The notes: a model not told the origin generated them from the sequence alone. DNA of 64,000 nt from Candidatus Albibeggiatoa sp. nov. NOAA (GCA_025800385.1 JAOXRS010000066.1:310001-374000), one strand, 5' to 3'; shown: positions 8,671 to 18,244, counted from the stretch's first letter. Program-made: numbers and translations.

Positions 8671-9140
8671 GATTTTCCTATTATTTCGTGGTATTAAATA
8701 GACATTATATTGTATGCGAAATTTAAAAATAATGTGATTTAAAATTTATTATTGGCCTTTTTCTTGAATTTAATTTTTGAGTTTTGGAACACATGTTACT
8801 GACATTTAAATGACAGGTATTTTGTATTTTTATAGAAAATATGATTTTTATAGATAAATATGAATGAAATAAATAGATTTTAAAAGGGAATTAAATCCAA
8901 GTTAATGTTTTAAAAAATAAATAACCTTTGGTCAATATTTTATTTCTATTTAAATTCACCTTTCAACAATAACAAAACTCCACTAGTCTTAACGTACATT
9001 GATAATAGGACAAAATCCTTGATACTATAAATCAGTAAGGGCGTAGGGTTTATCTTTAAATTAGACTTTGAGCTAGCAGTGATACCGACCATATCTTGCT
9101 GAATTTACTTACACTTCATAAATAAGGAAGAGGCTTTATC
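8671..9140. other. Divergent intergenic region upstream of the SdrD_B protein
   Basis: 470 nt, very AT-rich, between the ATPase gene (left) and the large surface-protein gene (right). It holds a plausible rightward promoter at 8999-9028 and then a leader of about 100 nt with no recognisable riboswitch. No coding potential was seen. Confidence 0.5.
8999..9028 (+). promoter_or_regulatory. Candidate sigma-70 promoter for the SdrD_B protein gene
   Basis: TTGATA (8999-9004) and TACTAT (9023-9028) are separated by 18 nt. Five of six -35 bases and four of six -10 bases match consensus. It would give a leader of about 105 nt before the ATG at 9141. Confidence 0.35.
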
Positions 9141-12100
9141 ATGGGGGAAGCCATGTCATACTATAATCATTATCCACACTCACTACGAAGCTTACGCATA
9201 CCTATCTTAATGTTAGTGATGCTCATACTATGGAGTTTTGCTACCAATGTGCAGGCAAAACCTGAACTTGCTTTACAACAAATAGTTAGCAAAGATACTG
9301 TACTTGCAGGTGAACACTTTTCTTATATTTTGCGCTATCGTTGCGCCAGTACCACTGAACATTGTGAAAATGTAAAAATTAGCATGATATTACCTGACGA
9401 GCTAGCCAGTAAAGTTGCTCAAGGTATCACACCACATATTCAAGAATATACTTATCGAGCTTGGAAACGCGAAGCTGAATGGACATTCAAACATCCATTA
9501 CCAGCAGGTTCTACAGGTGAGTTAAGTGCTATGGTTTATTTCCCCAATGGTTCGACTGCTGATGGCACAACAGCTATTAGTGAAGCGAGCATGACGGCAA
9601 GCAATGCAGAGACAGTGATTAGTAATCAAGTGTCTGTTACAGCGCAGGCTCAACCCGAAGTGACGTTTATTAAACAAAAAACCAGTGGTAGCTATTTAGG
9701 TAGCGACATCAGTTATAGATTGAGAATATGTAGCAAAAATGCCAAAGGCCGTTTAAATTATAATAACTTAACCATCACTGATAAATTATTTACAGGTGCA
9801 CAATTCGTTTCCGCAACCAATAATGGCACATATGACGCGGCATCACATAGTGTCACTTGGGCACATGACCGCCTAACTGTTGGTAAATGCTTCCAACCTT
9901 ATATCACTGTAAACTATCCAACTGAAATATTTACCGAAGATACAGAAGTCACAAATATCGGTGAAGTGGCTGGTACATTTGTAGGTGGGCTTGAAGTTGG
10001 TTATCAAGATGATATTTCACATGTGCTTAGATTCCCAACGGCTGTGGGTTCAGGACGTTTGGATGCATGGAAAAGTGGTTATAGCAAAGCCTTAATCGGT
10101 CAATCTGTTTACTATGGCTTCTACTTTAAAAATGCGGGTAATGCTGTTATCCAAAATGCAACTATTATTGATCCTATTCCAGCACAAATTGAAGTGACAC
10201 GGATTCATGTTGGTAAAGGTAATAAAACCAATGTACCTGTTAATGTGGCTTATCAAACTAACTTGCAATCTGAATGGGTAGAATTAGCAGGTAGCCCTTA
10301 TACCACTGCCCCACGTCATTATATTGAAGTGAATAGTCTCGGCTTAGCTGCAGACGAATATATTACCCAATTACGTTGGACAATGGACAGCGTGCCTTTA
10401 GGTTACAAAGCAGTTGGCAATTACAAATCAGACTGGCACGGTTTCAAAGCTAAAGTGTTATCTACTGCACGCAATGGTCAAGCCGTGACTGTAGGTCAAC
10501 AATTCTGGAATCGCGCTAAATTAAGTTTTAATTACGAAGGGCAAGAGCAAGTTGTTAATCGTAACTTAAACCGTAAAACCACAATTATCCAATCAACTGC
10601 AAAACCTTATTTAAGCAAAAAACTCAAAACCAATGCCATGATTAACCAAGGCGAAACCGCGAAATTTGAGTTATATGTGAAAAACCGTGGTACAGCTGCG
10701 TTAATTAATCCAATTATTACCGATATTTTATCTCCTGAATTAACCCTTGTCGGTTGGACAGTCACAGGCAAACCAAACGATGCGCCATTGCCACAATTCA
10801 ATCAAGATGGTAATCGTCTAACATGGTCTTGGGATGGTGATAGTGCGTATCAATTGAAAACCAATAAATGGCTCAGAGTGTTATTAACCGTTAGAGTCGC
10901 TGATACCGTCAGTGGTGTGGTTGAGAATCGCGCTTATACACACAGTGCTGACCCAGATAGCCATGTTGATTTAAGTAAATGTGCCGCTCGTTTAGTTGAT
11001 GTCAACGATATTGATGGTGATGGCAATACAGCAGAAAAAGTGTGTGCCTCTCAAAAAGCACAATTTACAGTGTCTTCAGTTGCGGCGATGGATGCAGTGA
11101 AATGGGTTAAAGGTCAATTAGATGATGATTGGCATCGTTTCCCTAACAGTGGTCGTACCGTATTAGCAGGTGGTTTGGATTATCAATTAATCATGAGCAA
11201 CATCGGTAACGTACCTATGAGTGACGTGGTTGTGATTGACATTCTGCCATTTGTCGACGATACAGGCGTGATCGATTTAAGTAATCGTGATTCTCAATGG
11301 CGACCTGAATTAATCGGTGCGGTACAAGCAGCCAATGATGTAGTGGTTTATTACAGCACTGCCCAAAATCCTTGCCGTGAAGAGGTGTTAAACCCAAGTC
11401 CAGCAGATTGTGAAGCCCCGCAATGGTCAACCATTATTCCAGCGGATATTACTAGCGTGCGTTCATTGAAGTTTGATTTTGGTGAAGTGGTGATTGAACC
11501 GGGTGATGAATTGAAATTAACATGGCCAATGACTGCGCCTATTACTTCGCCTATCGGTACAATTGCATGGAACTCATTCGGTTATGCTGCAAAACGTACA
11601 GATTTAGGTACTTATTTATTACCATCTGAACCAATCAAAGTGGGCGTTGAAGTGGAAGATTTCCAACCTGCGATTTACGGTGATTATGTTTGGAATGATG
11701 CCAACGGTGACGGCATTCAAGACGAAGACGAAACAGGTGTGAATAATGTTCGGGTTGAATTATATAGACCTGGAAAAGATGGTATTGTTGCAACAAATGA
11801 TGACGAATTAGTCGGCTTCACGTTAACTTCTGATAGTGCAGAGGGCAAACCCGGTTTTTACATTTTCTCTAACTTAAAACCAAATGCTTATTTTGCTAAA
11901 TTCTATCCGCCTGTCGGCTATGGTATTTCACCAAGAGATCGCGGTAATGATGATTTATTTGACTCGGATGTGAACCCAGAAACGGGTCTTGTACGCGTTA
12001 CAGTATTGGAAGCAGAAGAACGCGACTTAAGCTGGGATATGGGTATCTTTGAAAGTGGCAGTGCTGCTTTAGGTAACTATGTATGGTTTGACAAAAACAA

Positions 12101-13643
12101 AGATGGTCAACAAAACGAAAGTAGCGACAAAGGCATCAATGACATCACAGTTACACTTTATCAAGACAATGGTGACGGCGTAGCTGATGTGGATACAGAT
12201 ATTCAGCTTGCAACCACGAAGACTGCAAACGATGTAAACGGTATGCCCGGATATTACTTATTTGATGAGTTAGACCCCGGTCAATACTTCGTTCAATTCA
12301 GCTTACCAGAAGATGCTTATTTCACTACCCAAGGTGCAACAGGTAGTTCTGATGCAACTGATTCTGACCCTAATAGCAATGGTGTAACAGAAGTCGTCAG
12401 CTTAACTAATGGTGATTATGACCCAACTTGGGATGCAGGTATTGTGTTACCAATTGGTGAGTTAAACTTAGGTAACCGTGTCTGGTTAGACGATGATAAA
12501 GATAGTATTTACGCTGCGGGAACTGAAGAAGGTGTTAACGATGTGAAATTAAACTTATATCGTGATACTGATGGCAACGGTGAATATACGGCTGACGTGG
12601 ATAAATTCCTCACTTCAACAGTCACATTCACTAAAGATGGTGTGAAAGGTTACTATATTTTCAAACAGTTAATTGCTGGCGATTATATTGTACAAGTCGA
12701 TCATAGTAGCTTCCGTACAGGTGCGCCATTAGAAGGTTTAGTCAGCTCTAAAGGTGCGGCTGATGCAAATACACATGTCGATCATGACGATAATGGTGAC
12801 AAAGTAGACGGCGCAGGAATCGTGAGTAATGCGATTACTTTGGTTGAACCATCTGAAGGCGGTGAATACAGTGACTTAACGGTTGACTTTGGCTTCCATG
12901 AAGAAGAGGACGACGGTCAATTACCAGTCAGTTGTGACAAACCTCAAGTGTATGCGTTACAAGATCATTTCTTGAACGATAGTCAATTCTTTACTATTGA
13001 TCCAGAAACCTTAGCCGTGAATCCTTTGGGTAGTGTTTATGCAGGTTATGACATTGAAACTTTAGATATTCACCCACACAGCCATGAGCTTTATGCGGCC
13101 TCAGGTGATGATCCAGCTGAAGGTTATCCAAATGGTTACTTGTATAAAGTTGATCCAAATACAGGTGAAGTGATTCCATTAGGCGCAACAGGTTTAGGCG
13201 AAGTCTCTGCGATTTCATTTAATCCAGATGATGGCAGCTTATGGGCATGGGCTGACGGTGAAGGCTTATTCCAAATCTCTTTTGATGGCGGTGCAATCGT
13301 CACAGAAACTGTTTTAACTTCTACATTGAAGATTGAAGGTTTGACATGGAACAGTGATGGTACGTTATTGTACGCCGCCGTCGATCAACAACTTTGGGTT
13401 TGGAATCCAGCTACAGCACAAACAACCTTGGCGTGTGGCAATTTACCAGGGCAAACTGAAGCTTTAGAAATGATTGACAATGAAGTGCTTGTATTTAGTA
13501 TTCATACAGGTTCTGATTTGAATATTTACGCATGGGATGTCAATGATATTCAAAGTTGTACAACACAATTTAAAGTTGAAGTGCAAACCAACTACAATGA
13601 TGTAGAAGGCATTACATGGCCAATTGGATGCTCAAAACAATAA
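9141..13643 (+). CDS. Large exported DUF11/SdrD_B repeat protein with C-terminal propeller-like domain
   Basis: Surface or secreted protein of 1500 aa. The ATG at 9141 follows AAGGAAGAGG with 7 nt spacing; a second ATG at 9153 is possible. A hydrophobic signal segment lies at about 20-40, ending VQAKPELA. Residues about 40-840 are beta-sandwich repeats of the DUF11/isopeptide type (NxGNxxI..xxIxDxIP). Three SdrD_B-like modules follow at about 845, 976 and 1108, each opening GxYVWxDxNxDGxQ and carrying Asp-rich calcium-binding loops. The last 235 residues, after CDKPQVYAL, look like a propeller of short repeats (TLDIHPHSHELYAASG, ISFNPDDGSLWAW). No LPxTG or other anchor is visible, as expected for a Gram-negative. 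Likely a cell-surface, sheath or adhesion protein; monocistronic with its own terminator. Confidence 0.85.
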   Translation: MGEAMSYYNHYPHSLRSLRIPILMLVMLILWSFATNVQAKPELALQQIVSKDTVLAGEHFSYILRYRCASTTEHCENVKISMILPDELASKVAQGITPHIQEYTYRAWKREAEWTFKHPLPAGSTGELSAMVYFPNGSTADGTTAISEASMTASNAETVISNQVSVTAQAQPEVTFIKQKTSGSYLGSDISYRLRICSKNAKGRLNYNNLTITDKLFTGAQFVSATNNGTYDAASHSVTWAHDRLTVGKCFQPYITVNYPTEIFTEDTEVTNIGEVAGTFVGGLEVGYQDDISHVLRFPTAVGSGRLDAWKSGYSKALIGQSVYYGFYFKNAGNAVIQNATIIDPIPAQIEVTRIHVGKGNKTNVPVNVAYQTNLQSEWVELAGSPYTTAPRHYIEVNSLGLAADEYITQLRWTMDSVPLGYKAVGNYKSDWHGFKAKVLSTARNGQAVTVGQQFWNRAKLSFNYEGQEQVVNRNLNRKTTIIQSTAKPYLSKKLKTNAMINQGETAKFELYVKNRGTAALINPIITDILSPELTLVGWTVTGKPNDAPLPQFNQDGNRLTWSWDGDSAYQLKTNKWLRVLLTVRVADTVSGVVENRAYTHSADPDSHVDLSKCAARLVDVNDIDGDGNTAEKVCASQKAQFTVSSVAAMDAVKWVKGQLDDDWHRFPNSGRTVLAGGLDYQLIMSNIGNVPMSDVVVIDILPFVDDTGVIDLSNRDSQWRPELIGAVQAANDVVVYYSTAQNPCREEVLNPSPADCEAPQWSTIIPADITSVRSLKFDFGEVVIEPGDELKLTWPMTAPITSPIGTIAWNSFGYAAKRTDLGTYLLPSEPIKVGVEVEDFQPAIYGDYVWNDANGDGIQDEDETGVNNVRVELYRPGKDGIVATNDDELVGFTLTSDSAEGKPGFYIFSNLKPNAYFAKFYPPVGYGISPRDRGNDDLFDSDVNPETGLVRVTVLEAEERDLSWDMGIFESGSAALGNYVWFDKNKDGQQNESSDKGINDITVTLYQDNGDGVADVDTDIQLATTKTANDVNGMPGYYLFDELDPGQYFVQFSLPEDAYFTTQGATGSSDATDSDPNSNGVTEVVSLTNGDYDPTWDAGIVLPIGELNLGNRVWLDDDKDSIYAAGTEEGVNDVKLNLYRDTDGNGEYTADVDKFLTSTVTFTKDGVKGYYIFKQLIAGDYIVQVDHSSFRTGAPLEGLVSSKGAADANTHVDHDDNGDKVDGAGIVSNAITLVEPSEGGEYSDLTVDFGFHEEEDDGQLPVSCDKPQVYALQDHFLNDSQFFTIDPETLAVNPLGSVYAGYDIETLDIHPHSHELYAASGDDPAEGYPNGYLYKVDPNTGEVIPLGATGLGEVSAISFNPDDGSLWAWADGEGLFQISFDGGAIVTETVLTSTLKIEGLTWNSDGTLLYAAVDQQLWVWNPATAQTTLACGNLPGQTEALEMIDNEVLVFSIHTGSDLNIYAWDVNDIQSCTTQFKVEVQTNYNDVEGITWPIGCSKQ

Positions 13644-13673
13644 CTTAGTATTTGTTAAGAGCTAAATAGTCTT

Positions 13674-13705
13674 AGGGAGTGGATTACGGTCTACTCCCTT
13701 TTTTT
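13674..13705 (+). terminator. Rho-independent terminator after the SdrD_B gene
   Basis: AGGGAGT (13674-13680) pairs perfectly with ACTCCCT (13693-13699), followed at once by a run of seven T. It sits 31 nt after the stop codon of the 1500-residue protein. Confidence 0.85.
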
Positions 13706-13710
13706 ATGGT

Positions 13711-14253
13711 CTACCACATCAAATCATCAGGAATCTTATAATCTGCATACGGGTCATCTTCATCCATTTCTGAGCTTTCCACAGTGGCTTGAGCGACCAC
13801 ATAACTATCATCACGCATCGCAATTTTATCGGCGACCACAGTCGGAATTACATGATAAGTCTCTTCAAGTTTGGCAATACTTAATTTACCCTTGATAAGC
13901 TGTTGTTGGGTTTCAGTGCTGACATAGACTTTTTGAACGACCGTGCCATCAGTAAAGTTGTACGCGATTTCTGCATCAGGCTCAGCGATCACGTTTAAAG
14001 TAATTAGTTGTTTAATTTGGTTATGAATTTCTTTCTGTTTGACTTGTTCCGCTTTTTGGCGATTTAACTCACGATCTTTTTCAAGCTTTTCACGATGGGC
14101 TTGTTCTGATGCAAGCTTGACTTCATCAACAATCACTTTTTTCTGCTTAAGTTTTTGCTTAGACTGTTTTTGTTTGGTTTTCTTCACCGCTTTGGCTTTT
14201 TCTTTATCTACCAATCCCGCTTTTAACAATTGATCTTGCAACGAATTACCCAT
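13711..14253 (-). CDS. DUF2058 family protein (YaiL-like)
   Basis: Protein of 180 aa of the DUF2058 family, annotated in enterobacteria as YaiL, a nucleoprotein or polynucleotide-associated protein. The N-terminus MGNSLQDQLLKAGLVDKEKA is the family hallmark, followed by a Lys/Gln-rich, strongly basic helix (about 20-75), then a small globular part with the recurrent AYNFTDGTVVQKVYVS and LAKLEETYHVIP-type strings. The end is acidic (DEDDPYADYKIPDDLMW). Function is unknown; the basic stretch suggests RNA or DNA contact. AAGGAA lies before the ATG. The gene is convergent with the SdrD_B gene, with only the terminator between them. Confidence 0.9.
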   Translation of the reverse strand: MGNSLQDQLLKAGLVDKEKAKAVKKTKQKQSKQKLKQKKVIVDEVKLASEQAHREKLEKDRELNRQKAEQVKQKEIHNQIKQLITLNVIAEPDAEIAYNFTDGTVVQKVYVSTETQQQLIKGKLSIAKLEETYHVIPTVVADKIAMRDDSYVVAQATVESSEMDEDDPYADYKIPDDLMW

Positions 14254-14654
14254 TTAAAACATTCCTTGAGTGTGTTTTTGAAGATGCAGTAATGTAGCAT
14301 ATTTTACTTAAATGTAAATTAAGAGCAAAACGATATCAAATCCATGAAATCATCTCTTATTTATACATTTGCAGAAAAAATCAGGGAGAAATGATGAGTT
14401 GACAAATATCACTGATAAATACTTATCTTTAATGTGTGTAAAAAATTGATAGGCCTATTGCCAGTGCATGAATAAGTATATTGTGCTTTTGGATAAAGTC
14501 ATTCTGACACTGTGCTTAGAGGAAATAGATGATATGAACCCCACTTGTTTATGCATTTTAAAGAAGCTTTGCATCATAATAAAAAGTTCATTTTTTTCTA
14601 AAACAAAAATCATTTTGATGAATAAAGTCAGCTTAATTGAATCGAGATACAAAC
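14254..14654. other. Intergenic region, no supported gene
   Basis: About 400 nt of AT-rich sequence. Short open frames of about 65 codons exist on both strands near 14455-14665, but they mirror one another, lack ribosome binding sites and have low-complexity compositions. TTGACA at about 14399-14404 has no matching -10 at the normal distance. Nothing else recognised. Confidence 0.4.
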
Positions 14655-15254
14655 CTATAAATTAAATTCACGCTTAATCAAGCTTTGCAATGTAGATAAC
14701 TTATAGTTTTTTAACTTTGGTACGGATAGTAGGGGTAAGTCAATATTTTTTAAAATAGACTGAATGAATTTAAATCGTATTTTCTCATTTAATTCCATAT
14801 TTTTAGATTTAAAGATAATACAGCCAATCCATTGCTTTTGTTTAAGATCAAAGATTGCAAAATCCACTTCATATTGTTGCAAACGATTAAATGCTAACGC
14901 ATCATCGGTTGTAACAAAACGAGATAAATTAAGCTCATGAAAAACCATATAATATCGAGGTAATACAGCTTGTAATGCTAAAAATAGTGGGAATTTATCG
15001 GATGTTGGCCAATCGGAATTAATCTGATAATCAATATCAATTGATTTGACTTGTAGCGGTTGGCTATGAGGATATTCGGTGGCAATAATTGTAGATTTCT
15101 GTTGGCCGCCATATAACTCAACATCGGGTAATTCTGACTTAAAACGGTTTTGATAACTAAAAAACTGGATAAAACGTGATTTAAGGGAAGTATTGAATAT
15201 CAAAAATATGGCAACGACAATGAATATAATGATACTCAATACTATCCACAACAT
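14655..15254 (-). CDS. DUF2726-like membrane-anchored protein
   Basis: Protein of 199 aa with one N-terminal transmembrane helix (about 2-22, MLWIVLSIIIFIVVAIFLIF) and a soluble domain at about 85-195. The pattern LFLALQAVLPRYYMVFHELNLSRF, then FNRLQQYEVDFAIFDLKQKQWIGCI and a C-terminal LKNIDLPLLSVPKLKNYKLSTL, resembles DUF2726, a restriction-endonuclease-like fold in which the second strand carries D and a later strand E/K. The usual acidic-lysine residues are only partly kept here (DF.IFD present, the later ExK position reads IFKSK), so catalytic activity is doubtful. It starts 2 nt after the DctP gene stop codon, so the two are probably one operon. Function unknown. Confidence 0.6.
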   Translation of the reverse strand: MLWIVLSIIIFIVVAIFLIFNTSLKSRFIQFFSYQNRFKSELPDVELYGGQQKSTIIATEYPHSQPLQVKSIDIDYQINSDWPTSDKFPLFLALQAVLPRYYMVFHELNLSRFVTTDDALAFNRLQQYEVDFAIFDLKQKQWIGCIIFKSKNMELNEKIRFKFIQSILKNIDLPLLSVPKLKNYKLSTLQSLIKREFNL

Positions 15255-15256
15255 GA

Positions 15257-16372
15257 CTATTCTGCTTTTAACAAGTCGTAATATGCGCCATCAGAAATAT
15301 CCGTCCATGCTTGATGATCGGCTTTAAATGCTTTGAAGGCTTCATATACTTTTTTGAATTTAGGGTCTTTTTCAGCTTCTTCGTTTAAAGTAATGTCAGT
15401 TAAACGTCTTAACTCTGCTAAAACAGTTTCAGGCAAAGGCATCACCTCTACATTTGGCTTCGCAGCTAATTCACGTAAAGACTGAATATTTAAACCTTCG
15501 AATTTTGAATACATCCACTGGTTTAAGGCCTGTGCACCAATTTCTACGATTTTCTGTAAATCTTCAGGTAATTCAGCTAAAGCTTCTTTATTTACAATTA
15601 ACTCTAACACTGTACCGGGTTCATGCCATCCTGGGTAATAGTAATATTGTGCTGCACGGTATAAACCTAAACGCTCATCATGGAACGGGCCTACCCATTC
15701 TGTCGCATCAATTGTGCCCCGTTCTAAAGCAGTATAAATTTCACCGCCCGCTAACAGTACAGGTGTGCCGCCTGCTTTGGCTAAGACTTTACCACCTAAC
15801 CCCGGAATACGCATTTTTAAGCCTTTCAAGTCGTCGATTGATTCAATTTTCTTGTTAAACCAACCTGCCATTTGTACGCCTGAGTTACCCGCAGGATAAG
15901 GCACAACATTGAACGGCTCATACATTTCACGCCATAACTCTAAGCCGCCACCTTGATAAAACCAAGAGTTCATGCCTTTGGCCGTCATACCGAATGGAAC
16001 AGCGGTCATAAACTGTGCTGCGGGCACTTTGCCAGCCCAATAATAAGCTGCACCATGACCCATTTGTACTGTACCTTGAGATACTGCATCAAAGGTTTGT
16101 AATGGAGGCACAAGCTCACCACCCGCAAACACTTGCACTTTTAAACGGCCATTACTCATTGCTTCCACATCTTTCGCAAACTTTTCGACACCTTGCTGAA
16201 AAATTGGGAAGTTCGGTGGCCAAGTTGTAACCATTTTCCAGTTATAGACCTTGGTTGTATCTGGTTGTGCTGCATCGGCTGTTGCTGCTGTATTAGAGGC
16301 AGATTCTTGCTGACAAGCACCTAGCAATAAACTACTGCCTAACAATGCAAATAAACCCCATCGTTTAAGCAT
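15257..16372 (-). CDS. TRAP transporter substrate-binding lipoprotein, DctP family
   Basis: Periplasmic substrate-binding protein of 371 aa. The signal peptide ends in the lipobox LLGAC (about residues 16-20), so it should be a lipoprotein. The body follows the DctP/TakP pattern: TTWPPNFPIFQQG near the N-terminus, the LKGLKMRIPGLGGKVLAKAG helix with the substrate-gating Arg, and ALERGTIDATEWVGPFHD near the cleft. The overall sequence is closest to the TakP-like 2-oxoacid/monocarboxylate binding group, although ligand assignment is inference. AAAGGAGA lies upstream of the ATG. No DctQ or DctM gene is adjacent; the only co-directional neighbour is the DUF2726-like gene 2 nt downstream. Divergent from the sigma factor gene. 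Confidence 0.9.
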   Translation of the reverse strand: MLKRWGLFALLGSSLLLGACQQESASNTAATADAAQPDTTKVYNWKMVTTWPPNFPIFQQGVEKFAKDVEAMSNGRLKVQVFAGGELVPPLQTFDAVSQGTVQMGHGAAYYWAGKVPAAQFMTAVPFGMTAKGMNSWFYQGGGLELWREMYEPFNVVPYPAGNSGVQMAGWFNKKIESIDDLKGLKMRIPGLGGKVLAKAGGTPVLLAGGEIYTALERGTIDATEWVGPFHDERLGLYRAAQYYYYPGWHEPGTVLELIVNKEALAELPEDLQKIVEIGAQALNQWMYSKFEGLNIQSLRELAAKPNVEVMPLPETVLAELRRLTDITLNEEAEKDPKFKKVYEAFKAFKADHQAWTDISDGAYYDLLKAE

Positions 16373-16545
16373 GGTATCTCCTTTGTTTGGTGTGATGTGA
16401 AATGTTTGTTTTTAGAGCAGGCCGCCCCAAAAGTCACTATTATTTTAAGATGGTTAGTTCGTGTAATATGCAAGAATAAGCATGGCATGTGGATAAATTT
16501 CCGTCAAGGGATTTTGGCGGTTTCAGCTTGTGTATTGTTTTTTTC

Positions 16546-16575
16546 GCAACACTTTGACGTATTGATTTCGTCTAT
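16546..16575 (+). promoter_or_regulatory. Possible ECF-type promoter upstream of the sigma factor gene
   Basis: GCAAC (16546-16550) and GTCTAT (16570-16575) lie in the spacing seen between the AAC-containing -35 and the GTC-containing -10 of ECF sigma promoters. It is 19 nt before the sigma gene ATG at 16595, so the leader would be very short. Self-regulation is typical of ECF sigma factors; this is a pattern call only. Confidence 0.3.
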
Positions 16576-16594
16576 TCAAAGAAAAGGGCTAAAT

Positions 16595-17398
16595 ATGTCG
16601 CCACAGGAAGCCAAAAACTTAGTGTTTCAACATTGGCAATATTTAAATCAATTAGCACACAAACGGTTTCCACAAGATAGCCAGCTCGCAGAGCAAGCAA
16701 TTGATTATGTTTTAGAACAATTAGAAAAAAATCAGTGGCAACGGGTTTGCCAATATCAAGGCAAGGGTTTTACCGCATTTATTACCGTGACCACAAATCG
16801 TTTGTTAATTGACTTTGGGCGCAAAGTGGGGGAAATACCTTATATTCCTCAATGGATTAAACAGGCTGAACCCATTTATAAACAGGTATTTTTACTATTG
16901 CATAAAGGTGAATCAAAGTCGGATATTGTGCACAAAATAATAGAAAATCATGATATTGATAAACGAACCGTCATTGATATGATAACCAATATAGAACAAA
17001 AACATCGTTTTAATACAAAAATGACTCAAATTGAATCAGAGCAGCTGGAACATATAAAATCGGATGTGGCAGACCCCGAGCAGGATTTAGCTCAGTCTGA
17101 ACATTCTGCTTGGTTTAATATGATTTTTCAGACCTTAAAGCAAGAAAACACTAAAATAGAGTCAAAACAACTAAAATCATTGGCTGATATATTACAAAAA
17201 CAAATTAAACTTACATCCGAAGAAAGCTTGTTTTTATTGATGATTTATCAAGATGAATTATCCATTACCGAAGCAGGCCGACGGTTACAATGGAATCGAA
17301 ATCAGGCAGCTGGCAAGCACAAGCGTCTATTAGCCCGTTTACAAACCAGCTTTGAAAAATCAGGATTATTACAGGACATCAAACTATTGCTTCAATAA
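16595..17398 (+). CDS. Sigma-70 family (ECF-like) RNA polymerase sigma factor
   Basis: Protein of 267 aa from the ATG at 16595, which has AAAAGGG 6 nt upstream; an open frame extends 198 nt further without start signals. Region 2 is recognisable as YLNQLAHKRFPQDSQLAEQA, then FTAFITVTTNRLLIDFGRK (about 10-90). Region 4 is seen as LTSEESLFLLMIYQDELSI followed by EAGRRLQWNRNQAAGKHKRL (about 205-250), a helix-turn-helix. Between them is an unusually long linker of about 110 residues with no clear family match. Its stop codon overlaps the start of the zinc-finger anti-sigma gene by one base, giving tight coupling. Target promoters are unknown, but one candidate lies directly upstream. Confidence 0.75.
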   Translation: MSPQEAKNLVFQHWQYLNQLAHKRFPQDSQLAEQAIDYVLEQLEKNQWQRVCQYQGKGFTAFITVTTNRLLIDFGRKVGEIPYIPQWIKQAEPIYKQVFLLLHKGESKSDIVHKIIENHDIDKRTVIDMITNIEQKHRFNTKMTQIESEQLEHIKSDVADPEQDLAQSEHSAWFNMIFQTLKQENTKIESKQLKSLADILQKQIKLTSEESLFLLMIYQDELSITEAGRRLQWNRNQAAGKHKRLLARLQTSFEKSGLLQDIKLLLQ

Positions 17399-18234
17399 TG
17401 GACACAGTTATGAACATGCAACGTTTACAAGCACTGATTGGCTTAATTGCGCAAAAATCAGTTCAACAACAAAACTGTTTATCTGATGAGCAGCTCATTG
17501 ATTTTATTAATGGTGAGTTGAAAGGCCGTGCTTTGCGTCAGGTTCAACAACATTTACAAGCGTGCCCAGATTGTTATCAAGAATGGCAACAAACCTGTGA
17601 TGCAATGATGGATGCGCCGCAGATTACTTTGCAACATCAACCGCATTGGGCAGAAAAATGGAAGCAACTATTTAACGCGCCCGCGCTTTTTATGGCAGCC
17701 AGTGCGATGGCAAGTATTTTTGCAATTGTTTTACTTTTACCTGTTTTTTATCAAACATCGCTACAACAGCAAATTAATCAGTCTTTTCAGCAATTAGAAC
17801 CTGTGATGCCGACAGAAAATAATCAATCTATTGAAATGGCTATGTCGGATAATGTTGTGATGGGATTTAGTTTTGCAGCTTCGATCCAGACAACACCAAT
17901 ACAACTTGCTTTTAGACAAGGATTTGAGGCTGGACAAGCATTGTCAGCACAAGCAACCGATCAAATCGCTGAACCACATTATTATGAATTGGGGCGTTGG
18001 GTGGCTTTATTAGCGCATACTGCTCAATTAGATACTGAATTATCAACCTCATTTTGGCAGCAACAGCGTGATATTTTAAAAGCGTTTAGGCAAAATTTAG
18101 CAAAAGATCAAGTGGTGGTTCGGCATTTAGATAAATTAGACACCATGTTGCAGCAATTGCCCAATCCTGAGCAGTTGAATATTTATGATAAATTAGACCG
18201 TTATACTGATTTTATTCAGCAAGATTTAAGCTAA
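17398..18234 (+). CDS. Anti-sigma factor with HC2 zinc finger and one membrane helix
   Basis: Protein of 278 aa. The N-terminal zinc-finger anti-sigma motif is visible as C27, then HLQACPDC (H52, C56, C59), the HxxxCxxC arrangement of ZAS proteins that bind and inhibit sigma factors. One transmembrane helix follows at about 96-118 (LFMAASAMASIFAIVLLLPV). The remaining 160 residues would be periplasmic, rich in Gln and helical, without a known sensor domain. The ATG overlaps the last base of the sigma gene stop codon (TAATG), so it is translationally coupled; a second ATG lies four codons in. Together they form a trans-envelope signalling pair. Confidence 0.8.
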   Translation: MDTVMNMQRLQALIGLIAQKSVQQQNCLSDEQLIDFINGELKGRALRQVQQHLQACPDCYQEWQQTCDAMMDAPQITLQHQPHWAEKWKQLFNAPALFMAASAMASIFAIVLLLPVFYQTSLQQQINQSFQQLEPVMPTENNQSIEMAMSDNVVMGFSFAASIQTTPIQLAFRQGFEAGQALSAQATDQIAEPHYYELGRWVALLAHTAQLDTELSTSFWQQQRDILKAFRQNLAKDQVVVRHLDKLDTMLQQLPNPEQLNIYDKLDRYTDFIQQDLS

Positions 18235-18244
18235 GGGCAAAAAC

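Noticed and set aside
9029..9140. Cyclic di-GMP (GEMM) riboswitch in the leader of the SdrD_B gene
   Set aside because: Some GGGCG and GATACCGACC strings look suggestive, but the conserved GEMM core and the tetraloop receptor arrangement are absent.
14455..14665. Two mirror-image ORFs of about 65 codons
   Set aside because: They cover the same bases on opposite strands, have low-complexity compositions and lack start signals.
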